Shown piece after piece: positions 16,360 through 24,339 of a DNA stretch of 64,000 nt. The DNA is from Ruminococcus_G sp964621905 (lineage in GTDB: Bacteria; Bacillota; Clostridia; Lachnospirales; Lachnospiraceae), in assembly GCA_964621905.1 (NCBI GenBank), contig CAZUNG010000008.1:1-64000 (forward strand), given 5' to 3'. Position 1 is the first letter of the stretch. Every line of letters starts with the position of its first letter. Position numbers and translations under genes: made by a program. The notes under the pieces were generated by a model. The model searched no databases. It had not been told where the DNA came from and saw only the letters and a list, made by a program, of their open reading frames with translations.

Positions 16360-17295
16360 ATGAGTTTATATTCTGTGGTTGTTCCCGTTTACAATTCGGA
16401 ACATACCCTTGAAGAGCTATATACACGCCTGAGAGATGTGTTTGAGAACACACTTCATCAGGAATTTGAACTGATTCTGGTCGATGACAGTTCCAAAGAC
16501 CGTTCTTTTCAGATTATGAAACAGCTGCGCAGCGGGGACCGGCGCGTTAAGATCATACAGATGGCCAGAAATTTTGGCCAGCACCCTGCCCTGCTGTGCG
16601 GATTTTCTTATGCCAAAGGTGATTTTGTGATCACAATGGACGATGATCTGCAGCATCCTCCGGAAGAACTTCCGAAGTTGATTTCTGTGATGGATGAACG
16701 GGATGATGTCGATGTCATTCTTGCAAAGTATGAAGGACGCAAGCACAATGTGATCCGCAGGATGGGTACCCGTTTTTCTGTCTGGGCCACCTCAAAAATG
16801 CTGGGAAAAGATCCTGGTCTTGAAATCACCAGTTTTCGGCTGATGAGGAAGTTTATTGTCGACGCCATACTGACGACAAACACGCATCTCCCTCAGATTG
16901 GCAATCTGCTGGTTCAGACTTCAAACCGGATCATCAACGTACCGGTCCGCCATGACGCACGTGCTTACGGTAAAAGCGGCTATCCGTTTAAGCGCCTGGT
17001 CAAAGATCTGGTCTACGATATCACAAATCATACCGCATTTCCGCTTCTTGTCGTGCGGGATATCGGGATTTTGGGGTTTGCAGTCAGCATCCTGCTTGCC
17101 TTATATTACCTGATACGCTACTTTATGTTCGGTGCTTCCGTTGAAGGCTGGACTTCCATGATCCTGATCATGCTGTGCGGATTCAGTCTTATGCTGCTCT
17201 CCCTTGGCATAATCGGCATGTACCTGATGAATATTCTGAATGAATCAAAAAAGATGCCGCACTACGTCGTGCGTCAGAAAGATACGGAGGAATGA
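16360..17295 (+). CDS. polyprenyl-phosphate glycosyltransferase (ArnC/DPM1-like GT2)
   Basis: 311 residues. A GT-A domain (SVVVPVYNSE at 5-14, LVDDSSKDRS, ARNFGQHPALLCGF, TMDDDLQHPPEE) is followed by two C-terminal membrane helices (about 225-295), the ArnC/GtrB plan. These enzymes make undecaprenyl-phosphate-sugar from a nucleotide sugar at the inner membrane face. The ATG at 16360 follows GGAG by 7 bases; an in-frame ATG at 16339 covers the ribosome binding site itself. It is the first gene of a three-gene operon with a PLP-fold protein and an ATP-grasp ligase. The sugar is unknown; the neighbouring WecE suggests an aminosugar. Confidence 0.87.
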   Translation: MSLYSVVVPVYNSEHTLEELYTRLRDVFENTLHQEFELILVDDSSKDRSFQIMKQLRSGDRRVKIIQMARNFGQHPALLCGFSYAKGDFVITMDDDLQHPPEELPKLISVMDERDDVDVILAKYEGRKHNVIRRMGTRFSVWATSKMLGKDPGLEITSFRLMRKFIVDAILTTNTHLPQIGNLLVQTSNRIINVPVRHDARAYGKSGYPFKRLVKDLVYDITNHTAFPLLVVRDIGILGFAVSILLALYYLIRYFMFGASVEGWTSMILIMLCGFSLMLLSLGIIGMYLMNILNESKKMPHYVVRQKDTEE

Positions 17296-17296
17296 C

Positions 17297-18262
17297 ATGA
17301 TGGAAATCGGCGGATATTTTGAACTGGAGCATTTTAACGGCAGGCCTTATTATTCCGGCCTCTGCGAATTAAACCTGGGGCGCACTGCCCTGGTTTATTT
17401 GCTGAGAGCACTGAAATGCAGGACTTTGCATGTTCCATACTTCATCTGTGATTCTGTGACCCGTGCGTGTGAGCAGGCCGGTTTTTCTCTTTGCTACTAT
17501 CATCTGGACAAAAATCTGGCGCCTGTGCTGGAATGTGAACCTGCAGCCGACGAGTACCTGTATCTGATTAATTACTACGGCCAGCTGTCCGACGAACAGA
17601 TTCTTGCATTTTCTCAGCGCTACAGCCGCATCATCGTGGACAACACACACAGTTTTTTCCAACGGCCTCTTAAAAATATTCCCACACTGTACTCCTGCCG
17701 TAAATATTTTGGGGTCAGCGACGGGGCATACCTATCCTGCAGCCAGGAACTGCCTTTTCTTTGTGAGACAGACAAATCACAACACAGGATGTCGCATCTT
17801 CTGGGCCGTTTTGAAGATACCGCTTCTTTACATTACGCAGAAATGCTGACAACAGCGGATCGTTTTCACGGGGAATCTGTCAAAAACATGTCCCTCATCA
17901 CCAGAAATATTCTAAACGGCATTGATTATGACGCTGTGCGCCGCACCCGTAACCGCAACTACCGGTACCTAAGTGAACGTCTGGAACAGGATAACATCAT
18001 GAACCGCATCATTCCAGACGGACCGTTCGCTTATCCATTTTACACACAAAACGGTCCTGCCGTCCGCAAAGAACTGGCTTCTCTGCATATTTACATTCCG
18101 ACTTACTGGAATAATGTCATCGCTGCCATGCCAAAAGAGTCCGTTGAGCATGATCTCGCAGCCAATATACTTCCGCTTCCGTGCGACCAGCGCTATGGGA
18201 GCTGGGAAATGGAGCACCTTGCAGATGCAGTTCTGACGGTTCTGCAGCAGTTTGGAGAATAA
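17297..18262 (+). CDS. divergent DegT-like PLP-fold protein of unknown substrate
   Basis: 321 residues with the fold-type I aminotransferase pattern in reduced form. It starts with LNLGRTALVYLL near 26-37 where DegT proteins have the phosphate-binding Ser/Gly-Arg-Thr. IIVDNTHSFFQ puts the pyridine-binding Asp at 115 and the ring-stacking His at 118. YSCRKYFGVSDGAYL puts the Schiff-base Lys at 136. The spacing matches sugar transaminases, but overall the protein is shorter and distant from WecE, so the substrate may not be a nucleotide sugar. The ATG at 17297 is 6 bases after GGAGG, which lies at the end of the preceding gene. It is coupled with the GT upstream and the ATP-grasp gene 3 bases downstream. 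Confidence 0.65.
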   Translation: MMEIGGYFELEHFNGRPYYSGLCELNLGRTALVYLLRALKCRTLHVPYFICDSVTRACEQAGFSLCYYHLDKNLAPVLECEPAADEYLYLINYYGQLSDEQILAFSQRYSRIIVDNTHSFFQRPLKNIPTLYSCRKYFGVSDGAYLSCSQELPFLCETDKSQHRMSHLLGRFEDTASLHYAEMLTTADRFHGESVKNMSLITRNILNGIDYDAVRRTRNRNYRYLSERLEQDNIMNRIIPDGPFAYPFYTQNGPAVRKELASLHIYIPTYWNNVIAAMPKESVEHDLAANILPLPCDQRYGSWEMEHLADAVLTVLQQFGE

Positions 18263-18265
18263 AAT

Positions 18266-19525
18266 ATGAAAAAACGACTAATGATTTTAGGTTCCCTGAA
18301 TGAGTTCACACAACTGGTGCAGCTGGCAAAGGACCGTGGCATCTGCACAGTCGTCTGCGACGGATATCCTGACGGTCCCGCAAAACAAATAGCAGATTAT
18401 GCCTACGATATCGATGTTCGTGAGACGGTATCCCTGTCGCGCTATGCGAAACAGCACGATGTAGATGCCATTATCACCTCGTTTTCTGACCTCCTGTTTG
18501 AATGTATGGTCAAGTCATCCGACAAGGCCGGTCTCAATTGTTATCTTGCACCGGAGCAGCTGCCGTTTTATCGGAATAAAATGGTCATGAAACAGCTTTT
18601 AAATTCGCTGCATATCCCAACGCCGCGCCACGTGTGCCTGAAACGCGGATTTTTGGATGCGGAACTTTCAGCACTTCGCTTTCCGGTCGTGACAAAACCC
18701 GTCGATATGTATGGCTCCCGGGGATTATACGTGCTGAATTCTCCTGCCGAAGTGCACCAGTATTTTTCCCGTGCATGCTCGACTTCCCGCGTGAAAGAAA
18801 TCATCGTGGAAGAGTACAATACCGGATTTGAATTTAATCTGATGTCCTGGGTGCTGGATGGCCAGGTGCATATTCTAAGCATTGCAGACCGTGAAAAAAC
18901 GGCAGTCGGAACACGGGATATTCCAATCAGCACCAGAAATGTTTATCCGTCCCGTCTGATCTACGACGTGTTTGAGCCTGCCAAAAAGATACTGGAAACA
19001 TTTATTGCCGCTACCGGTCAGACAGAAGGAGCCCTCTCCATGCAGTTTTTCTGGACCCCCGGCCAGGAAGTGGAAGTCTGTGAGATTGCAGGCCGTTTTC
19101 TCGGCTATGAGCACGAACTGATCGAATACAGCAGCGGTCTGTCCATTGAAAAGCTGCTCCTTGATTCCATCTATGACAGAGATGCTCTGAAAAAAACTTT
19201 GAAAAATCATTCCGCGTTCATGACAAAACACAGTGCTGTCCTCTACTTTCAGTGCAAACCCGGCTATGTCGGCAGCCAGCAGGCGGCACTCGACATCACG
19301 GAATGGCCGGAAGTTGTGGGAAGCCAGCTGTTTTACCAGGAGGGTGAGGCGGTTGCGATGCACGGTCCAAACCCCTATTTTGCCCGATATTATATTACCG
19401 GAAAGACGCGCCCGTACATCGACAGCATCACCCAGCGGATTTTTGATACGATTACCGTCAAAGATATCAGAGGCCAGGAGCTTCTCTATCAGAATAAGAT
19501 ACCGATGTACCCGGAGATCTACTGA
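18266..19525 (+). CDS. ATP-grasp ligase, carboxylate-amine type
   Basis: 419 residues in the ATP-grasp order. An N-terminal Rossmann-like domain (LMILGSLNEFTQL) is followed by the ATP-binding lysine block FPVVTKPVDMYGSRG (139-153, K144) and IIVEEYNTGFEFN (179-191, adenine-binding Glu). The metal-binding block VEVCEIAGRFLGYEHEL (269-285) comes next, with a C-terminal domain of about 100 residues. Such enzymes join a carboxylate to an amine through an acyl phosphate. A free amine made by WecE or by the PLP neighbour is a reasonable acceptor, but this is inference. It is the last gene of the operon and ends at a strong terminator. Confidence 0.78.
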   Translation: MKKRLMILGSLNEFTQLVQLAKDRGICTVVCDGYPDGPAKQIADYAYDIDVRETVSLSRYAKQHDVDAIITSFSDLLFECMVKSSDKAGLNCYLAPEQLPFYRNKMVMKQLLNSLHIPTPRHVCLKRGFLDAELSALRFPVVTKPVDMYGSRGLYVLNSPAEVHQYFSRACSTSRVKEIIVEEYNTGFEFNLMSWVLDGQVHILSIADREKTAVGTRDIPISTRNVYPSRLIYDVFEPAKKILETFIAATGQTEGALSMQFFWTPGQEVEVCEIAGRFLGYEHELIEYSSGLSIEKLLLDSIYDRDALKKTLKNHSAFMTKHSAVLYFQCKPGYVGSQQAALDITEWPEVVGSQLFYQEGEAVAMHGPNPYFARYYITGKTRPYIDSITQRIFDTITVKDIRGQELLYQNKIPMYPEIY

Positions 19526-19531
19526 AAACAT

Positions 19532-19579
19532 AAAACATGCCGCTGTGCTTCCTGTAAATGAAGCACAGCGGCATGTTTT
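19532..19579. terminator. bidirectional terminator between convergent genes
   Basis: Perfect 19-base arms (AAAACATGCCGCTGTGCTT and its complement) with a 10-base loop and A and T runs on both sides. It ends the ATP-grasp operon on the plus strand and the rfb operon on the minus strand. Confidence 0.88.
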
Positions 19580-19582
19580 CAG

Positions 19583-21004
19583 TCATCTGCAGGACGGCAG
19601 AAAAACCGCCGCATAAGTATAAACTGCACTGATGACAAAAAAGAGGCTGCCAAAGAGAAAAAACCACCTCCCGGCCCTTGCTGCTTTTCTTATCTTTTTA
19701 AACCACTGTTCATATCCGAGTGTCACAAAATACATGATGGGAATCACAGCAGGCATCACATACCGGCCCTGTGCCTGAAAGTCACTCGAATAAGCATACC
19801 AGGTGAGCACGATCGGCGGAACGATCATGGTCACAAGCAGCGCCCACCGAAAGACGTTCTCCGCATTCCACCGGTCCCTGCGGTATATGACTTTCACCTG
19901 TGCACGTTCCTGACCGATCATGACCTTCTGACTGTCACAGCTGTCCCTGCGTACAAAAAACAGTCTGCGGATTCCCGTCAAAATGCCGGCGCCGCCGACA
20001 CCGAACAGCAGAATATACAGCTTGCTGAGCAGAAACGGCATAAAAACTTTCATAAAGCCAAAGGTCCCGATAAAACTCACCATGACAGTCACCAGCCAGT
20101 TATGCTGCCAGTCTCCCGGGACAAATGCCATCATCTGCAGGACAGACATTCCCGTTGACTGTATCGTCTGACGGTTCGAAGGCTTCAGCTCCTCCACCGC
20201 ATACATTTCAGCATACTGCGATGAAGTCCGCATTCCCAGAATGTCGCCGTCATAAATGAGATAACTGCGGATAAACCACCAGCCTGCAATCGCCGCAACA
20301 AACCCTGTGATCAGCAAACCTCTCGTCAGCAGAAAACGGATATCCCATTTTTTTTCCCTGCACAGAAGTACGGTGACACAAAAAAACAAAATACTCGCAA
20401 TAATCACCCCGTACGCATTATAATAAGACATGGCACACAGGCCAATTCCGATCCCAAGACCAGCACATGTCTTCCTCTCCCACCCCCTCCGGAATGCCCG
20501 CACCCACATCAGGATAATCAGCCCTGTTGAGAACAGGGCCAGGCCATCGGTATTCACATAGGAGAAAATGAACATGCACCCGGGAAGAAACGTTACGGCA
20601 AGCGTAAAAAACCATCCGCCCGGTTTCGGAAACAGTTGGCGTGCTATCTGTCTCACCAAAAAAGCAAAGCCCGTCCCCAGCAGCACATTTACCATCCGTG
20701 CCGCTATCAGAAGTGCCTGTTCATTCGAGGTAAAAAAAGAGGTGATTTTTGCAAACCCCGCCGAAAAAATGTATGGCAGGATCGGGTTAAATCCATAGGA
20801 AATCCCCCACATTGCATCGCGGATCTCAGGATCCCCTCCATGAGGCAGTGTCCCGTGCCGCACGATATAATCCACAATCTGATACCGCATCGCTTCATCC
20901 GGCGATGCATTGAACGGCTGTACAACGGCCCACAGCAGCAGAAAGATGAATACGGCCCCCAAAAATATCAGTTCAATACGGTACTCTTTTCTTTCATCCT
21001 TCAT
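19583..21004 (-). CDS. GT-C fold membrane glycosyltransferase
   Basis: 473 residues, about 10-11 membrane helices. The first extracellular loop holds FNASPDEAMRYQIV (31-44), with the acidic pair typical of GT-C enzymes using polyprenyl-phosphate sugars. A C-terminal SSDFQAQGRYVMPAVIP stretch is seen in DUF2142 and related proteins. It should transfer a sugar from a lipid-phosphate donor to a glycan outside the membrane. The start at 21004 follows GGAG by 9 bases; the longer frame would overlap rfbD by 43 bases. It is the last gene of the rfb operon and could use the lipid sugar made by the ArnC-like enzyme encoded 2 kb away. Confidence 0.75.
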   Translation of the reverse strand: MKDERKEYRIELIFLGAVFIFLLLWAVVQPFNASPDEAMRYQIVDYIVRHGTLPHGGDPEIRDAMWGISYGFNPILPYIFSAGFAKITSFFTSNEQALLIAARMVNVLLGTGFAFLVRQIARQLFPKPGGWFFTLAVTFLPGCMFIFSYVNTDGLALFSTGLIILMWVRAFRRGWERKTCAGLGIGIGLCAMSYYNAYGVIIASILFFCVTVLLCREKKWDIRFLLTRGLLITGFVAAIAGWWFIRSYLIYDGDILGMRTSSQYAEMYAVEELKPSNRQTIQSTGMSVLQMMAFVPGDWQHNWLVTVMVSFIGTFGFMKVFMPFLLSKLYILLFGVGGAGILTGIRRLFFVRRDSCDSQKVMIGQERAQVKVIYRRDRWNAENVFRWALLVTMIVPPIVLTWYAYSSDFQAQGRYVMPAVIPIMYFVTLGYEQWFKKIRKAARAGRWFFLFGSLFFVISAVYTYAAVFLPSCR

Positions 21005-21021
21005 TTTATATGTCTCCAAGC

Positions 21022-21864
21022 TCACAGAATTTCTTTCAGGTAGCGTCCCAGTGCATCCTGCCATGACGGAAGTCTGTCAAAACCATTTTGCTCCAGCTTG
21101 TCTTTGTTCATACGGCTGTTGTAAGGACGTCTGGCTTTTGAGGGATACTCGGCGGCGCTGACAGGAAGCACATTGACCCCCATACCCGCCTGCCGGAAAA
21201 TTTCCGCCGCAAACTCAAACCAGGTACACAGCCCTTCGTTTGTCGCATGGTAAAACCCATATTTATCTGTCAGAATCATATCCACAAGCAGCACTGCCAG
21301 ATCATACGTATATGTCGGTGAGCCCACCTGGTCATTTACAACGGTAAGGGTGTCGTGCGTCTTCCCCAGATTCAGCATGGTTTTGATAAAGTTTTTGCCG
21401 TTTACACCGAATACCCAGGCAATGCGGACGATAAAAAACTTCTCCACGTGGTCTGTGACAGCGACTTCGCCTTCATACTTGGTCTGACCATAGACATTGA
21501 GCGGATGCCGTTCATCATCCGGCTCCCAGGGACGTGTCCCCTCCCCGTCAAATACATAGTCTGTACTGATGTACATCATCTTCAGATTCAGTTGCTCACA
21601 GACCTTTGCCACATTCTCTGTCCCATATGCATTGACTCTGCGGCACGTATCCACGTGGTCCTCTGCAGCGTCAACAGCCGTGTATGCGGCACAGTGAATG
21701 ACTGCTTCCACGCAGGCCTCCCTGATGACACGCCCGACTGCCTCCGGATCCGTGATATCCATCTCCTCCACGTCGACGCCAACCGCTTCGTGTCCGCGCT
21801 TTGTCAGTTCATTGACCACGTCATAGCCGAGCTGACCTTTGACTCCTGTTACCAATACTCGCAT
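21022..21864 (-). CDS. rfbD: dTDP-4-dehydrorhamnose reductase
   Basis: 280 residues, usual length. It has the NADPH-binding VTGVKGQLGYDVV (5-17), YISTDYVFDGEG, and catalytic YGQTKYEGE, the SDR Tyr-x-x-x-Lys. It performs the last step to dTDP-L-rhamnose. It is separated from rfbB-A-C by the exporter and glycosyltransferase genes but is in the same orientation and probably the same transcript. AGGAGG is 5 bases ahead of the ATG. Confidence 0.95.
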   Translation of the reverse strand: MRVLVTGVKGQLGYDVVNELTKRGHEAVGVDVEEMDITDPEAVGRVIREACVEAVIHCAAYTAVDAAEDHVDTCRRVNAYGTENVAKVCEQLNLKMMYISTDYVFDGEGTRPWEPDDERHPLNVYGQTKYEGEVAVTDHVEKFFIVRIAWVFGVNGKNFIKTMLNLGKTHDTLTVVNDQVGSPTYTYDLAVLLVDMILTDKYGFYHATNEGLCTWFEFAAEIFRQAGMGVNVLPVSAAEYPSKARRPYNSRMNKDKLEQNGFDRLPSWQDALGRYLKEIL

Positions 21865-21873
21865 CGTTACCTC

Positions 21874-24321
21874 CTATATTCGTCTAAGTGAAAAATCCTG
21901 ACTGTCCAGCGTCAGATTTGGGTTATAATACGGATCCCCCGTTTTGAAGATATCCGGCCATTTTTTTTCAAATATCGCAATCTCCCTGTTAAACCGCGCT
22001 ACCTTCTCCGGTGTGTCCTCAAGTCCCCTTGACTTGGATTCGTAATGATAAAGTTCTGCATATGGATTATATACGATCAGCTTTCCTGCTTTTCTGATCT
22101 TCATACAGAAGTCAATGTCATTAAATGCCACCTGCAGTTCTTCGCTTAACCCTCCGACCTGTTCAAAGACACTTCGTTTTACCAGCATACAGGCAGCTGT
22201 CACCGCACTGTAATCCTGTGCGCAGATAATCCTGTGGCAATAACCGGTATATCCTCTCGGCTGCATGACAAAACAGTGTCCTGCGATGCCGCCGAAACCG
22301 ATCACCACGCCTGCATGCTGAATTGTGTCATCCTCAAAATACAGCCTTGCACCCACAGCACCGACATCCTCCCGCATACAGTACCCGAGAAGCTCTTCCA
22401 GACAGTCCGGATTGATGATCTCCGTATCATTGTTCAACAGCAGAAAATACTCTCCTCTCGCATGCTGGGCACCAAAATTATTGATCAGTGAATAATTGAA
22501 AATGCCCTCCCAGTAGATGACATGCACTTTCGGATTTTCCAGCTCCAGCTTCTTATAGTATGCGAAAGTCTCTTCTTTTGTGCTGTTATTTTCTACAATG
22601 ATATATTCATAATTTTTATAAGTCGACTTCTCCTCAATTGACCGGATACAGCGATCCAGATCCTCTGTATGATCTTTATTGGGAATAATAATCGAGATAA
22701 GCGGATCATAGTCCCTCAGAAACCTGGTACGGTACAAGCCCAGATATTCCCCTTTTGAAACCTCCGCCCGTATTCCCAGCCGGTCATAATGCGCCTGCAC
22801 AGCACGTTGCCCGGCATCAAACGCATACAGCTTACTCTCCGGATTTTCAGATGTCGAGTCCTCATGGCTGCGCCAGTGATACAAAATCTTCGGGATGTGG
22901 CAGATCCTGTCGGTCGATTCAATGCACCGGAAAATAAAATCATAGTCCTGCGCTCCGTCAAACTCCGGCCGAAGAAGCCCTGCCCGCTCTATGACACTGC
23001 GTTTCGCCACAAATAAATGGCAGATATAATTTACCGTACACAACAAGTCCAGATTAAAGTCCGGTTTCATGTGGGGCTGAAAAAATTTATGTCCGTCCAT
23101 GGACATTTTATCTTCGTCTGAATAGAGAATTTCTGTTTCCGGCATATTGTTCAGTGCCCTGGCACATTCATACAGTGCATTTGGCGTCAGAACATCATCA
23201 TGGTCTGCGAATACGATGAATTCGCCTGTAGCTGCGGCGATTGCCGCATTCGTATTCTCGGAAATCTTAAGCGGCTCGTCATGTGATACCACTTTGATCC
23301 GTTCATCTGCCTTTGCATACCGCGCAAGCGTCTCCGCGATCGGGGAATCCTTGCCGCTGCCGTCAGACAGACACAGCTCCCATTCAGGGTAAGTCTGATT
23401 TTTAACTGAAGCGATCATCTCATCCAGATACAGAAGCGGAGTCTTATACAGAGGCACCACAATGCTGAACTTGGGCCGTACGGCAAATACCGCCTGGCGC
23501 TGCCTCTGAAGCTCCGCCGCTGTCGGCAGATGCTTCGGCAGCCACTTGTCATAAGATACCGGCGCTTTTTTCATCCCGGAAATCTTTCCGGCAATTTTGA
23601 CAGCGAGTGCCTTCACACCGTGTGATGCCAGGTAACGTGTTCCCTTTTTTGCAAGCCTTTGCACCTTGTTCTTTACAATAAAGGCAGTCTGCATCTGTAT
23701 GGGATAGACTGCCTTTGTATCTTTCCCACGAAATACAAGATAGACCGTCTTTGTCTTCACGCCGTCCAGCTCCAGATAAAACCCACATTTACTTTCAACA
23801 CGTGTCTCTTTAAACATCTCCACAACGTCAATACGGTTATTTTTTTGAAGATCACAGGACAGTTTTTTCCCGTGTTCATCATAGATACTGATGGAAATGG
23901 GTGTCCGGTACACCGCCCATCCTCTGACTTTCAGTGTCCTTGAAGATGGATTTGCTTTTTCTTCTTCAATATAATAGAAAGGTTTTCCCTGTCGTCTGAC
24001 GAGATCCCGCACAGCAATGGAAAACCAGAGGATCCTCTCATCCCCGAGAACCGCATAGATCTTAAGACGTTTGCATGTGCCGAGATCCTGCGGCAGACGA
24101 ACAGAAAGTGTGACTTTCTTTCCCTTCATCAGATCGAGATCTGCAAATCGTTCAAGCGCACTCGTATTTTCCCAGTCTTTTAGACAGACTTCTGTGACGC
24201 GGCGGCCATCCAGCAGAACCTGCGGTTCATATTCTTTGGGCCAGCTTCCCTGCAGGATATAGACATCAGGGTCCAGCAGATGGAAACGTTCTCTTTTCAC
24301 TTCAAATAGTTCTCTTTGCAC
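21874..24321 (-). CDS. large two-domain GT2 with N-terminal beta domains
   Basis: 815 residues. An N-terminal region (1-225) has beta-rich modules with the recurring pattern G-W-x then R-x-D-V (VRGWAVYRTPISISIYDEHG, IDVVEMF). GT-A domain 1 (about 290-520) follows: SIVVPLYKTPLLYLDE, FADHDDVLTPNALYE. GT-A domain 2 (about 555-790) has SIIIPNKDHTEDL, LLLNNDTEI and AFNDIDFCMK. The start is a GTG at 24321, 8 bases after GGAGG. It is strongly similar to the next gene, so the pair arose by duplication and divergence. It is likely a polymerising rhamnan or mixed-glycan synthase acting before ABC export. Confidence 0.83.
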   Translation of the reverse strand: MQRELFEVKRERFHLLDPDVYILQGSWPKEYEPQVLLDGRRVTEVCLKDWENTSALERFADLDLMKGKKVTLSVRLPQDLGTCKRLKIYAVLGDERILWFSIAVRDLVRRQGKPFYYIEEEKANPSSRTLKVRGWAVYRTPISISIYDEHGKKLSCDLQKNNRIDVVEMFKETRVESKCGFYLELDGVKTKTVYLVFRGKDTKAVYPIQMQTAFIVKNKVQRLAKKGTRYLASHGVKALAVKIAGKISGMKKAPVSYDKWLPKHLPTAAELQRQRQAVFAVRPKFSIVVPLYKTPLLYLDEMIASVKNQTYPEWELCLSDGSGKDSPIAETLARYAKADERIKVVSHDEPLKISENTNAAIAAATGEFIVFADHDDVLTPNALYECARALNNMPETEILYSDEDKMSMDGHKFFQPHMKPDFNLDLLCTVNYICHLFVAKRSVIERAGLLRPEFDGAQDYDFIFRCIESTDRICHIPKILYHWRSHEDSTSENPESKLYAFDAGQRAVQAHYDRLGIRAEVSKGEYLGLYRTRFLRDYDPLISIIIPNKDHTEDLDRCIRSIEEKSTYKNYEYIIVENNSTKEETFAYYKKLELENPKVHVIYWEGIFNYSLINNFGAQHARGEYFLLLNNDTEIINPDCLEELLGYCMREDVGAVGARLYFEDDTIQHAGVVIGFGGIAGHCFVMQPRGYTGYCHRIICAQDYSAVTAACMLVKRSVFEQVGGLSEELQVAFNDIDFCMKIRKAGKLIVYNPYAELYHYESKSRGLEDTPEKVARFNREIAIFEKKWPDIFKTGDPYYNPNLTLDSQDFSLRRI

Positions 24322-24339
24322 GTATCTTTCCTCCGTCTT

